The notes beneath the pieces were generated by a model. It searched no databases, was not told where the DNA came from, and saw only the letters and a list, made by a program, of their open reading frames with translations. From positions 62,001 to 126,000 of the forward strand of contig JAHDLA010000023.1 in assembly GCA_018436705.1 (NCBI GenBank): 64,000 nucleotides of DNA, given 5' to 3'. Position numbers and translations under genes: made by a program. Position 1 is the first letter of the stretch, and every line of letters begins with the position of its first letter. The stretch is from Sedimentibacter sp. (lineage in GTDB: Bacteria; Bacillota; Clostridia; Tissierellales; Sedimentibacteraceae). Shown here piece by piece: positions 35,294 to 44,172 of the stretch.

Positions 35294-37138
35294 ATGTGCG
35301 GTATTGCAGGATGGATTAACACCAAAGCAAAAATCTCAGGCAACATGGAAATAATGAAAAACATGACTGATAAATTGTTATCCAGAGGGCCGGATAATTC
35401 CGGCTACTATGAGGATGAAAACATAATACTTGGCCACAGGCGTTTAATAATTGTTGATGCCGAAGGCGGAGTACAGCCAATGATAAGGCTGATAGGAGAA
35501 CACAAATTTGTTATGGTGTACAACGGCGAACTTTATAATACTGACGATTTAAGAAATGAACTAAAACTAAAGGGATACAAATTTGAATCATATTCAGATA
35601 CAGAGGTACTGCTGGTCTCATATATTGAATGGGGTCCGGACTGTGTTAATCACATAAACGGCATTTTTGCATTCGGTGTTTGGGATGAATATAATAAAAC
35701 TTTTTTTCTGGCAAGAGACCATCTGGGAGTAAAACCATTATTCTACAGCTTTAAGAATAATAACCTTTTATTCTCTTCTCAGATAAAATCCATACTTGCC
35801 CATCCTATGGCAGAACCTGTTATTGGGGAAGAAGGAATTATGGAAATACTGGGTCTTGGTCCTGCACGTTCATTAGGCAGTGGAGTATTTAAAGATATTA
35901 AAGAAATTCCGCCGGCTCACTGCCTTTTTTACAGAGACGGTTCCACTACACTCAGTGAATATTGGAAACTAGAAGCAAAACCTCACGAAGAAAATTTCGA
36001 ACAGACAAAACAGTCTGTTAGAAGTCTATTGATTGATGCTGTTGAAAGACAGCTTATCTCTGATGTTCCGTTATGCACATTTCTTTCAGGCGGACTTGAT
36101 TCAAGCGCCATTTCCGCAATATCTTCTAAATACTTGGAAAAACACGGCAGAGAAGCACTCAACACATATTCAATAGATTACAGGGATAATGACAAGTATT
36201 TTCATTCTAACATGTTCCAGCCAACTTCCGATCAGCAATTTGCCATAAAAATGTCCAAATATATAGAAAGCATTCACCATACAGTAATACTCGATAACCT
36301 AAAACTTATGAATGCCCTAGAGGATGCAGTCAAGGCAAATGACCTTCCAGGAATGGCGGATATTGATTCCTCACTGCTATTATTCTGCAGAGAAATAAGA
36401 AAGGATTTTACGGTAGCTCTGTCAGGTGAGTGCGCTGATGAAATCTTTGGAGGATACCCATGGTTTACACGCCCTGAAGATATAAATTCCGATACATTCC
36501 CATGGTCAAAATCAACAAAAGAAAGACGTGAAATCATTAATAAGGATCTATCCTATCTTCCGTTAGAAGATTATGTAAATCAAAAATATCATGATACTAT
36601 CATCAAAGTATCTAAACTAAGCGGCGAATCAAAAGAAGAATCAAGGATGAGAGAGCTGTTTTACCTTAATATAAAATGGTTTATGATGACGCTTTTAAAC
36701 AGAAAAGACCGCATGAGCATGGCTAACAGCCTTGAAGTAAGAGTACCGTTTGCTGATTACAGGTTAGTTGAATACGCTTTTAATATTCCTAATAAAATCA
36801 AATTTTACAATGGCAGAGAAAAGGGTCTTCTAAGAGAGGCATTGAGGGGAATGCTTCCTGATTATATAATAGACCGAAAAAAATCTCCTTATCCCAAAAC
36901 ACATCATATTGATTACACAAATGCTGTTCAAAGCAAAATGAGAAGCATCCTGTCAGATAGCAACGCACCTATTTATCAGCTTATTGACAAGGAAAAAGTC
37001 AGTGATATAGTGGAATCCGGAGGCAAATCCTTCAAAAAACCATGGTATGGTCAACTGATGACAGGTCCTCAGCTTATTGCATACTTCATTCAGATTAATA
37101 CATGGATGCAGGAGTTCCATGTAAGCATTAACAAATAA
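35294..37138 (+). CDS. asnB: Asparagine synthetase (glutamine-hydrolysing)
   Basis: It makes asparagine from aspartate, glutamine and ATP. The 614-residue protein begins MCGIAGW, so cysteine 2 is the glutaminase nucleophile after Met removal. GPDNSG and YNGEL(Y)N-type glutamine-site motifs follow. The synthetase domain has the ATP pyrophosphate loop FLSGGLDSS near 260 and SGECADEIFGGYPW near 377. AGGAGG precedes the ATG and TTGACA lies about 45 bp upstream. It is monocistronic. Confidence 0.96.
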   Translation: MCGIAGWINTKAKISGNMEIMKNMTDKLLSRGPDNSGYYEDENIILGHRRLIIVDAEGGVQPMIRLIGEHKFVMVYNGELYNTDDLRNELKLKGYKFESYSDTEVLLVSYIEWGPDCVNHINGIFAFGVWDEYNKTFFLARDHLGVKPLFYSFKNNNLLFSSQIKSILAHPMAEPVIGEEGIMEILGLGPARSLGSGVFKDIKEIPPAHCLFYRDGSTTLSEYWKLEAKPHEENFEQTKQSVRSLLIDAVERQLISDVPLCTFLSGGLDSSAISAISSKYLEKHGREALNTYSIDYRDNDKYFHSNMFQPTSDQQFAIKMSKYIESIHHTVILDNLKLMNALEDAVKANDLPGMADIDSSLLLFCREIRKDFTVALSGECADEIFGGYPWFTRPEDINSDTFPWSKSTKERREIINKDLSYLPLEDYVNQKYHDTIIKVSKLSGESKEESRMRELFYLNIKWFMMTLLNRKDRMSMANSLEVRVPFADYRLVEYAFNIPNKIKFYNGREKGLLREALRGMLPDYIIDRKKSPYPKTHHIDYTNAVQSKMRSILSDSNAPIYQLIDKEKVSDIVESGGKSFKKPWYGQLMTGPQLIAYFIQINTWMQEFHVSINK

Positions 37139-37244
37139 GTACAATTATATTTTTTAAAATAGTGTACATGTCGTAACACTTTGAAATGAGTCGAATATGA
37201 TATTAATGAGCTTGACTCAAATTTAAAAAGAATAAGGTGTTATA

Positions 37245-37640
37245 ATGTGTTGCAATAATAGATGTAGATGTAGATGTGGAAACGGAAACGGTCAGGTTAT
37301 GGGAGAATCTGAAATTCCCAGAATAGCACTGAGAGGACCCGGATGCATAAACGGCACAGGACGATGCGATGTGCTCGGAACTGGCGGAAGAAGATGCAAC
37401 AATATATTAGGTGCCGGAGGAAGAAACTGCGGAAATTTCCAAGGCACCGGAGGCAGCGGGTGCAATAACAGCACTGCCGGAGCTAGCGGAAGCCGCTGTA
37501 ATAATGTCCAAGGCTCAGGTGGAAGCTGCAATAACATTCAAGGCTCAGGCGGAAGTAACAGATGCCGCAGATGCTGCTGCAGATGCTGCTGCGGATGGCT
37601 TTGGAATTCACTTGAAACTCCTATAACTGTTCCCAGATAA
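37245..37640 (+). CDS. Cys/Gly/Asn-rich low-complexity small protein
   Basis: The 131-residue protein is extreme in composition. It starts MCCNNRCRCRCGNGNG and ends with a CRRCCCRCCCG cluster before WLWNSLETPITVPR. Between are about eight irregular units of the type GxGGxxCNNxxG (for example GTGGRRCNNILG and GSGGSCNNIQGSGG). There is no signal peptide. AAGGTG lies upstream at a good distance. Composition and closeness to a SASP gene suggest a spore coat or exosporium protein cross-linked through cysteines. This is inference, and metal binding is another option. Confidence 0.6.
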   Translation: MCCNNRCRCRCGNGNGQVMGESEIPRIALRGPGCINGTGRCDVLGTGGRRCNNILGAGGRNCGNFQGTGGSGCNNSTAGASGSRCNNVQGSGGSCNNIQGSGGSNRCRRCCCRCCCGWLWNSLETPITVPR

Positions 37641-37667
37641 TATACCTGTCGGTATGTGCTACTCATA

Positions 37668-37774
37668 AAGCTGCTGAAAAAGCAACTATTAGCCCGATTC
37701 AGTAATTCATTTCTCTGTTATGTCTAAGCGCTTCGGGTACACAACTAAGTCAACTCAAAATTTTTCAGCAGCTT
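37668..37774. repeat. 107-bp element with 14-bp perfect terminal inverted repeats
   Basis: AAGCTGCTGAAAAA (37668-37681) and TTTTTCAGCAGCTT (37761-37774) bound a 79-base interior without an obvious gene. It could be a long-looped terminator for the Cys/Gly-rich gene or a miniature mobile element. No target-site duplication is obvious. The remaining 170 bp to the SASP gene is AT-rich and shows nothing else. Confidence 0.55.
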
Positions 37775-37942
37775 ACTATTACAAGTACTCATTATCCTCA
37801 TAATAAATTTACACTGATAACTATATAAACAAGTATAAATTTTTACATTAATTTTTTATTATAGAAATATTTATCAGTTTATTTTTTTGATTGATGATAA
37901 TAATAAATATATAGCTTCATAAAATGAAAGGAGCTGTATATT

Positions 37943-38167
37943 ATGAGCAGTAAGAACAAAATAATAGTTCCTGAAGCTCAGCAGGCCATTAATAATCTGA
38001 AAATGGAAATAGCGCAGGACTTAGGTATCCCTACAATAAACGGCACGACCTCTGAAATGTATCCTGCCATTGTTAATGGCTTGAGTGTCCGGGAAATGGT
38101 TCGAATGGGAGAAAAGATGCTTACAAACAAGCAAGACAAATCTCCTTCTGATAGAGATATTTTCTGA
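37943..38167 (+). CDS. Alpha/beta-type small acid-soluble spore protein
   Basis: The 74-residue protein coats spore DNA in an A-like form and is degraded at germination. It carries the family blocks VPEAQQAINNLKMEIAQDLG (about 9-28), with a Glu-Ile-Ala germination-protease-type site, and VNGLSVREMVRMGEKML (about 46-62). The usual second block reads VGGxMVKKMI, so this is a diverged member. AAAGGAG precedes the ATG and a strong terminator follows. It shows that the organism is, or descends from, a sporeformer. Confidence 0.9.
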   Translation: MSSKNKIIVPEAQQAINNLKMEIAQDLGIPTINGTTSEMYPAIVNGLSVREMVRMGEKMLTNKQDKSPSDRDIF

Positions 38168-38175
38168 CACTAAAT

Positions 38176-38201
38176 AAAAAAACGCCTTCGGGCGTTTTTT
38201 T
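38176..38201. terminator. Bidirectional terminator
   Basis: AAAACGCC-TTCG-GGCGTTTT, flanked by further A and T tracts, forms a strong stem with a stable TTCG loop. It lies between the convergent SASP and LCP genes and can serve both. Confidence 0.92.
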
Positions 38202-38211
38202 AGTCCATTTA

Positions 38212-39108
38212 TTATTCTATTTCGAGTATGCTGTAAACAAGCTCTTTAGTTTCAGCTGTATCCATTATATAGAACGAAAGTCCATTTATTGTCTTTGAAT
38301 TTCCCGGCAAAACGTGAAAATTTATATTTTCAGTTGAAAGTCCAATGCTGCTCACAGCTAAAGAAGTTGCCTCAGCTAGTGTAAAGTCTGTGTCCACATA
38401 CGGGTAAACCTCGCTGACAACCTTAGGCAACTTAAAACTTAGCGCTTTTTTAATTGCTGATTTAATAAATCCCTGCTGAGCTTCTATTCTTCCCAAGTCA
38501 CCTTCTGAATACCCCGAGTATCCGGAATAATTGGTTTTTCTGAATCTTAAAAATTCCATGGCATTATCGCCATCTATAGTCTGCAACCCGGCAGGTATGT
38601 TTATATCCAAAGGCGGATCTGAATACGGATCGGTATATCTCATATGAAACGGTACGTCTACCTCTACTCCTCCTACAGCATCAACTGCAGCTCTTACGCC
38701 ATCATAATCAATTGTAACAAACTTATCCACTTCAATACCTGTAATGTTTAAGACTACTTTCTTTAGTCCTTCCATCCCTTTTACAGTATAGACAGAATTT
38801 ATTTTGTTGTTTGCGCTGTTTACAAAGCCGTCTCTTTCCACGTATGTATCTCTGGGAATAGAAATTATATCGGCTGTCTTTGTTTTTGTATCATAACTTG
38901 CAAGCATTATTGTATCAGACCGTTCATGTTCTAGGCCAAGCAAAAGCACGTTTATTCTTTTTTCTTTGTTGTTACCTATTATATTAAATATATCTGAAGC
39001 ATCCACATTTTGATCGCTGCTAAACCCGGCAAGAACATATAAACCAGCAGTCACAACCAGCGAAAAGCAAATGAGGGATGTAAAAAACACCTTAAAAAAT
39101 CGCTTCAA
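38212..39108 (-). CDS. LytR-CpsA-Psr (LCP) family cell-wall ligase
   Basis: LCP enzymes attach teichoic acids or capsule polymers to peptidoglycan. The protein has a single N-terminal transmembrane segment (about 8-28). The LCP domain follows with SDTIMLASYD, IPRDTYV (about 85) and the conserved arginines in FLRFRKTNYSG (about 195) and DLGRIEAQQGFI (about 212). I start it at TTG 39108 (LKRFFKVFFTS) because GGAGG lies eight bases before it; upstream in-frame ATGs have no such site. It is monocistronic. Confidence 0.92.
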   Translation of the reverse strand: MKRFFKVFFTSLICFSLVVTAGLYVLAGFSSDQNVDASDIFNIIGNNKEKRINVLLLGLEHERSDTIMLASYDTKTKTADIISIPRDTYVERDGFVNSANNKINSVYTVKGMEGLKKVVLNITGIEVDKFVTIDYDGVRAAVDAVGGVEVDVPFHMRYTDPYSDPPLDINIPAGLQTIDGDNAMEFLRFRKTNYSGYSGYSEGDLGRIEAQQGFIKSAIKKALSFKLPKVVSEVYPYVDTDFTLAEATSLAVSSIGLSTENINFHVLPGNSKTINGLSFYIMDTAETKELVYSILEIE

Positions 39109-39196
39109 TTTTACTTCCTCCAAAATTAGTATCATTGATATATAATAACACAAATAATGTTTTTGTAAATATATTAAATCTTAATTTTTAATTAAT

Positions 39197-39224
39197 AAAG
39201 GGAAACGAATTTCCGTTTCCCTTT
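39197..39224 (-). terminator. Terminator after the cobalamin adenosyltransferase gene
   Basis: AAAGGGAAACG (39197-39207) pairs perfectly with CGTTTCCCTTT (39214-39224). It lies 16 bp past the stop codon. The T-run on the minus strand is short (TTTATT). Confidence 0.7.
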
Positions 39225-39240
39225 CAGATAATTATAGAAC

Positions 39241-39789
39241 TTAGAGCTTCTCATTGTATGCTTTTTCAAAATCCATTATAGTCAAATTACTTTCAAGGTA
39301 TCTTGCATATGAATAAAGAACATCTGAAAGTCTATTGACAAATTTAAGGAGAACATCACTGACCTGCTCATGCTTTTTTAATGTTATTATTCTTCTCTCT
39401 GCTCTTCTGCATATGGTTCTGGCTACATGCAGGTATGCCGCTGCTTTCGAAGAGCCTGGAACTATAAATTTATCTTCTCCTTTTATTTCTGAAATACAGC
39501 CGTCGATTATTTTTTCAAGAGCCGCTATATCTTCTTCTGTTATCTTATATTTGTACCTTCCTTCTTCAATTGTAGCAAGCTCACCGGCTACAAAGAAAAG
39601 GCGCATCTGAATTTTTTTGAGAGACTCCCTTATATCTTCATCTTCAACAAATCTGATTGCAACACCTATGGAAGAATTAAGCTCATCAACAGTTCCGTAG
39701 GATTCAACTCTTAACGAATCCTTGTCAATTCTTGTTCCGTCATAAAGCGATGTCTGTCCTTTGTCACCTGTCTTGGTATAAATTTTCAT
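39241..39789 (-). CDS. PduO-type cob(I)alamin adenosyltransferase
   Basis: It transfers the adenosyl group of ATP to cob(I)alamin, giving the coenzyme B12 used by radical mutases. The 182-residue protein has the ATP-binding N-terminus TKTGDKGQTSLYDG, SYGTVDELNS (about 30-40) and ARTICRRAERRI (about 122-133), all typical of the ATR helical trimer. In this window its obvious client is D-ornithine aminomutase. It is not in the same operon. Confidence 0.95.
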   Translation of the reverse strand: MKIYTKTGDKGQTSLYDGTRIDKDSLRVESYGTVDELNSSIGVAIRFVEDEDIRESLKKIQMRLFFVAGELATIEEGRYKYKITEEDIAALEKIIDGCISEIKGEDKFIVPGSSKAAAYLHVARTICRRAERRIITLKKHEQVSDVLLKFVNRLSDVLYSYARYLESNLTIMDFEKAYNEKL

Positions 39790-39849
39790 AAATGCCTCCC
39801 ATTACTATATTCTGTTATTGTAATATATACCCCGTTTTATGTGTTTTAA

Positions 39850-40713
39850 TTATAAAAATTTACTCAATTCATCCGAAATTTTTCCGAATTGCTCCAGACA
39901 CAGCATCTCTCCTCTGACACCCGGGTCAATTTCCGCATTTTCCAAAGCATTTTTAACAATATCCTTTGATATTTTCAAGTTGTTGCTCATTCCATTAAGC
40001 AAAGTCTTCCTTCTCTGTCCGAACGATGCCTTTATCACCCTAAAAAGTAAATCTTCATCCTGTACAGTTATTCTAGGTGTGCCCAGGATGTTGAATTCAA
40101 TTACTGCCGAATCTACCTTTGGCCGTGGCATAAACACGGAATTCGGAACAATCATGGCAATATTCGTATCTGCCCGATATTGTACCGCAAGCGTTATAGC
40201 TCCGAATTCTTTACTTCCAGGTGCTGAATTAAGCCTTTGAGCCACTTCCTTTTGAACCATGACCACAATCTTTGAAACTTTATATTTTTCTTCAAGTATT
40301 TTCATGATTATTGGAGTTGTTATGTAGTAAGGCAAATTAGCAACTATTTTTACATCAAGTCCGGAGAACTCTTCATCAATAAGCTTATTTACATCTACCT
40401 TCATAAAATCATCATATATTAATTTAAGGTTGTCGTAATTCAGAGTTTCCCTATGCACCTTCTCCAGACTTTTATCCACTTCTATAGCAACAACCTTTTT
40501 CGCCCTGCCGCAAAGAATCTGGGTCAGAGTACCAAATCCCGGTCCTATTTCAAGCACTCCGGAATTTTCATCCAGTTCTGCTACATCTACTATCTTATTA
40601 ATTATATTTCCGTCTATGAGAAAATTCTGTCCGAGGCTCTTACTAAACTTAAATCCGTACTTATCAAGTATATCCCTCATCACTCTTGGGGAGTATAGTT
40701 TTTTGTCATCCAT
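39850..40713 (-). CDS. rsmA: 16S rRNA dimethyladenosine transferase
   Basis: It dimethylates A1518 and A1519 in helix 45 of 16S rRNA. The 287-residue protein has KSLGQNFLID (about 25), the SAM motif EIGPGFGTLT (about 54-63) and the catalytic VANLPYYITTPI (about 125). It overlaps the rnmV stop by one base, the conserved pairing of rRNA-maturation genes in Firmicutes. Confidence 0.97.
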   Translation of the reverse strand: MDDKKLYSPRVMRDILDKYGFKFSKSLGQNFLIDGNIINKIVDVAELDENSGVLEIGPGFGTLTQILCGRAKKVVAIEVDKSLEKVHRETLNYDNLKLIYDDFMKVDVNKLIDEEFSGLDVKIVANLPYYITTPIIMKILEEKYKVSKIVVMVQKEVAQRLNSAPGSKEFGAITLAVQYRADTNIAMIVPNSVFMPRPKVDSAVIEFNILGTPRITVQDEDLLFRVIKASFGQRRKTLLNGMSNNLKISKDIVKNALENAEIDPGVRGEMLCLEQFGKISDELSKFL

Positions 40714-41267
40714 TATTTATCCGCTACCTCTTTTTTATCTGCCAATATAACTGCTTTTTCCAGTTCGGATCTGGTTATACCGAATGAATTTATTCTTTTC
40801 AAGAATTGTTTTGCACTGCAATATCCTATGCCAAGCTCATCACCAACCTTGGCTCTTCTTTTGGATGCATTATCATTGCCTGCAAGGCCATAGTAGATCA
40901 TATCCCTGTTAGTAAATTCCTGCCTGCATTCAGTTATTTCAGCCCGTGCATTTTTCAATGCTTCTCTTATTATGTCCGGAGAAGCATTTTCAACGCCGAC
41001 ATCACCGTTTTTGGTTGCTTTGTCTCTTGGAATAAAAGCATGCTTGCAGTTTTCTATTTCAGCTGAAAGCATATATCTTATTTTTTTACCGGGATAGTCC
41101 GGATCTGTAAGTATTATAATTCCTTTTCCTTTTGAAGCTCTTTTTATAGTCTTGATAATATTTTGGTTTAGTCCCAGTCCGCTTGTAGCTATAACCTGCG
41201 CATCCACAGCTCTCTTCACTGCGTTTATGTCTGATTTACCCTCAACGACTATTATTTCCTTAATCAT
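40713..41267 (-). CDS. rnmV: Ribonuclease M5 (5S rRNA maturation)
   Basis: It cuts precursor 5S rRNA. The 184-residue protein has an N-terminal Toprim domain with VVEGKSD (catalytic glutamate about 8) and [13 protein letters not shown] (about 52-64), and a C-terminal helical domain ([19 protein letters not shown]). It overlaps udk by eight bases and abuts rsmA, so the three genes form one translationally coupled unit. Confidence 0.96.
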   Translation of the reverse strand: MIKEIIVVEGKSDINAVKRAVDAQVIATSGLGLNQNIIKTIKRASKGKGIIILTDPDYPGKKIRYMLSAEIENCKHAFIPRDKATKNGDVGVENASPDIIREALKNARAEITECRQEFTNRDMIYYGLAGNDNASKRRAKVGDELGIGYCSAKQFLKRINSFGITRSELEKAVILADKKEVADK

Positions 41268-41913
41268 AAGCTTTGCCCCTCATAACACTTTTAGAGCTTT
41301 CCAGCAGAGATTTAATTTTTGTAACCATAAGGTCTACAGCAACAAGGTTATTTCCGCCTTCTGTGACAATTATATCGGCATATTTCTTGCTTGGCTCTAT
41401 AAATTGTTCGTGAGCCGGTCTTACCATACTCATATATTGGCTTATCACCGATTCTAGGCTTCTTGACCTTTCGTTAATATCTCTTACGATTCTTCTTAAA
41501 ATTCTGATATCTGCATCAGTATCAACATATATTTTAATATCCAGCAACTCTCTTATCCTTTTTTCGTAGAATACCAAGAGCCCCTCAACTATAATTATCT
41601 CTTTTGGATCCACAGCAATCGTCTCATTCTTTCTGTTATGTATTCCATAATCATAAATCGGTTTTCTTACCGAATTCCCTTTTTTTAATTCCTTTATGTG
41701 CTCTACAAACAAGTCCGTATCAAACGCAAACGGATGGTCGTAATTTGTCTTGCATCTTTCTTCATATGTTAATGAGCTCTGATCCTTATAGTATGAATCA
41801 TGCTCCATTATTGTAATACTCTTTTCGGGTACAGCTGAATATATTCTGTTAACTATTGTTGTTTTTCCCGAGCCGCTTCCTCCTGATATTCCTATAAATA
41901 TTGGTTTTTTCAT
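41260..41913 (-). CDS. udk: Uridine kinase
   Basis: It phosphorylates uridine and cytidine in pyrimidine salvage. The 217-residue protein starts with Walker [14 protein letters not shown] (about 8-20). It has the substrate-site segment HDSYYKDQ (about 39) and [11 protein letters not shown] (about 60), and [13 protein letters not shown] (about 135) typical of Udk. It is the first gene of the udk-rnmV-rsmA unit. Confidence 0.93.
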   Translation of the reverse strand: MKKPIFIGISGGSGSGKTTIVNRIYSAVPEKSITIMEHDSYYKDQSSLTYEERCKTNYDHPFAFDTDLFVEHIKELKKGNSVRKPIYDYGIHNRKNETIAVDPKEIIIVEGLLVFYEKRIRELLDIKIYVDTDADIRILRRIVRDINERSRSLESVISQYMSMVRPAHEQFIEPSKKYADIIVTEGGNNLVAVDLMVTKIKSLLESSKSVMRGKAYD

Positions 41914-42262
41914 ACATTCCTCACATGTAAATAATTTATAATAACAATATACACTATTTTTTACAATTTGCCTACATGAAAAAAGAAAAAAATCCGATTG
42001 ATTTTTAAAAATTCTAAATTATAACGTTTTTATTATTATAAAAAATCTACTAATTAAACTGTATTTTTGTTTGAAATTTAACCGAACAACCAAAGTAATA
42101 AAAAATGGTCGTCATACATAATAGTTAGTACAACGAACCACTTTATTTTTGCAATCACTTTTTAACTTTATTGGTTTTACATTAGTGCACCCTGGATATA
42201 ACCAGACTGAAATAAAAAAATTATTTGTAATCTTTTTATAAGTTTTTCGTTTTTTAACCCCT
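41914..42262. other. Intergenic region, nothing recognised
   Basis: This 349-bp AT-rich stretch lies between the start of udk and the end of the Ldh-family gene. I see only a short CTGGATATAACCAG inverted repeat near 42190 and several A/T tracts. There is no convincing small gene, RNA or strong terminator. It presumably contains the udk promoter. Confidence 0.4.
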
Positions 42263-43324
42263 TTAGTACCAATTTATTTTAATTCCTGATTCTTCTTGTA
42301 AATCTGCTAAAGATTCTTCAAGATCTTTAGGCAAAACAAGTCCATTTTCCAAGCTTAACTTATATCTTTCCCATTCAATTTCTCCTGGGTAGTATATTCT
42401 TTCAGTACCCTTTGCTTTTGGAGTTGAATGCAAATATTCAATCATATTTTCTATTTTGTTATTAAAAATATTGGTATCCATAAATTTAGATACATCAATT
42501 ACTATAAACATATGTGAAACATTATTTTTTTCTTCCATTGAAAATAACCAGCTTGGAACTTCATTCATCACTCCGCCGCCTGACAGAACACCTGTTAGGA
42601 TTTCAACTAATAACGCTAATCCATATCCTTTATGAGCGGCCATTGGCTGCATCGCTCCCACATCCGGATAGCGACTTGGGTCGGTAGTAGGTAATCCTTC
42701 TTCATCAATTATCCAATTATCAGGTATAGATTTCCTGTCTTTTCTAGCTTGAACAACTTTTAAAGATGCAACTGAACTCATGGCTATGTCAAGAAAAATA
42801 GGCAAGTATCTTCCTGCAGGTACGCTGTATGCTAACGGGTTATTGCCCATAACCTTACCTTTGGCACCCGGGATTGTCATATTAGCATCAACATTGCTAA
42901 ATACCAATCCTATTAAATTTTCTTTCGAAGCCATATTTGCATAATATCCTGCCGCTCCAAAATGAGATGCATTTCTTACCACAGAACATGCTATGCCATT
43001 GTTTTTTGCCTTTTTAATTGTTGATTCCATAGCTTTATATGCAGGCACCATACCAATAGAAGAATGAGAATCGATTAATGTATAACTTGGTCCATCAGTA
43101 ACAACCTCACAATGTCCATTAATATCTATTCCACCTGCTCTCATTTTTCGTATGTAATTATGTAAATTTTTAGTTCCATGAGAATGAGTACCATATCCGT
43201 CAATTTCACTTAATACTTCTGCCGTAATTCTTGCATCTTCTTCTCCCATTCCTTCTTTAACTAAAACCTGAAAGCAAAATTTTTTTAAATCATCTAACTT
43301 TATAGTTTTCTCTTTATTATTCAT
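42263..43324 (-). CDS. Malate/L-lactate-type (Ldh_2) oxidoreductase
   Basis: The 353-residue NAD(P)H enzyme belongs to the family of YiaK (2,3-diketo-L-gulonate reductase), malate/L-sulfolactate and ureidoglycolate dehydrogenases. Visible blocks are ISEIDGYGTHSHGTKN-like (about 44-60, with the catalytic-type His), NASHFGAAGYYA (about 118), PAGRYLPIFLDIAMS (about 170) and MAAHKGYGLALLVE (about 228). It is the last gene of the TRAP-dehydrogenase operon. YiaK is likewise linked to a TRAP transporter in E. coli, which favours a keto-sugar-acid substrate. The exact substrate is unknown. Confidence 0.85.
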   Translation of the reverse strand: MNNKEKTIKLDDLKKFCFQVLVKEGMGEEDARITAEVLSEIDGYGTHSHGTKNLHNYIRKMRAGGIDINGHCEVVTDGPSYTLIDSHSSIGMVPAYKAMESTIKKAKNNGIACSVVRNASHFGAAGYYANMASKENLIGLVFSNVDANMTIPGAKGKVMGNNPLAYSVPAGRYLPIFLDIAMSSVASLKVVQARKDRKSIPDNWIIDEEGLPTTDPSRYPDVGAMQPMAAHKGYGLALLVEILTGVLSGGGVMNEVPSWLFSMEEKNNVSHMFIVIDVSKFMDTNIFNNKIENMIEYLHSTPKAKGTERIYYPGEIEWERYKLSLENGLVLPKDLEESLADLQEESGIKINWY

Positions 43325-43332
43325 ATGTCCTC

Positions 43333-44148
43333 CTAAACACCCCAGTATGAAGAAAATCCTCCGTCAATTGGAATAACAGCGCCATTTACAAATGAGGCGG
43401 CACTTGAACAGAGCCATAAAACCGGTCCTGCAATTTCTTCAGGATTGCCGTACCTGTTCATTGGTGTTTTATCCAATACTTTTTTTCCCCTTTCTGTAGG
43501 TTCGCCATTTTCTTGTTCCATTAAAAATCTATTTTGGTTTGTAAGTAAAAATCCCGGTGCAACTGCGTTAACTCTTATATGCGGTGAATAATTCTTATTA
43601 AAATGTACTGCCATCCATTCTGTAAAGTTAGATACCGCAGACTTTGCACCTGAATAAGCAACTGTTTTAGTAAGCGGATGATATGCTGCCATAGAGGAAA
43701 TATTAATTACGCATCCAGTTCCTGATTTAGCAAATAACTCGCCAAAAACCTGCGTTGTTAAAATGGCTCCCAAAACATTTAGATTAAATACCCACTCCAA
43801 AGCTTTTACATCTATATCAAAAAAACTAAGCTCGTCCGAGGTTGTTGCTTCTTTTTTGTTACCACCCGCACCGTTAATTAAAATATCAATTGTTTGATAT
43901 TTTTCTACAACAAAATCACGAGCTTCTACTAAGCTCTCTTTATTCAATACATCTGCATTAAATGCAATGGCAGAACCTCCATCATTTATAATTTCATCGA
44001 CTAACAAACGGGCTTTTTCTCCGTTATGACCTAGTACAGCTACTTTTACACCTTGTTGTGCTAATTCTTTTGCAATAACTCTGCAAAGCACGCCTGTAGC
44101 GCCGGTTATAACTGCAGTCTTTCCCTTTAAGCCAAAATTTAAGTTCAT
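43333..44148 (-). CDS. SDR-family oxidoreductase, mannonate/sugar-acid dehydrogenase type (YjmF/UxuB-like)
   Basis: The 271-residue protein has the Rossmann motif TGATGVLCRVIA, NGAGGNKKEA (about 92), the catalytic Ser-Tyr-Lys set with YSGAKSA (about 166), APGFLLTNQNRFLM (about 197) and a C-terminal IDGGFSSYWGV. The Gly-Gly-Asn insertion and the FLLTxQNR segment match the SDR group that includes B. subtilis YjmF, a D-mannonate/fructuronate oxidoreductase. It sits eight bases from the Ldh-family gene. The pairing with kdgK-eda supports a role in sugar-acid breakdown. Confidence 0.82.
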   Translation of the reverse strand: MNLNFGLKGKTAVITGATGVLCRVIAKELAQQGVKVAVLGHNGEKARLLVDEIINDGGSAIAFNADVLNKESLVEARDFVVEKYQTIDILINGAGGNKKEATTSDELSFFDIDVKALEWVFNLNVLGAILTTQVFGELFAKSGTGCVINISSMAAYHPLTKTVAYSGAKSAVSNFTEWMAVHFNKNYSPHIRVNAVAPGFLLTNQNRFLMEQENGEPTERGKKVLDKTPMNRYGNPEEIAGPVLWLCSSAASFVNGAVIPIDGGFSSYWGV

Positions 44149-44172
44149 AGTTTAAACCTCCTGAAATAAATA

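Noticed and set aside
37292..37537. Minus-strand open frame rich in Leu and Pro opposite the Cys/Gly-rich gene
   Set aside because: It is a shadow of the GC-richer repeat sequence. The plus-strand frame has the ribosome site and the start codon.
37245..37640. CRISPR-like or tandem DNA repeat
   Set aside because: The repetition is at protein level with variable unit length. There are no exact repeats with spacers and no cas genes.
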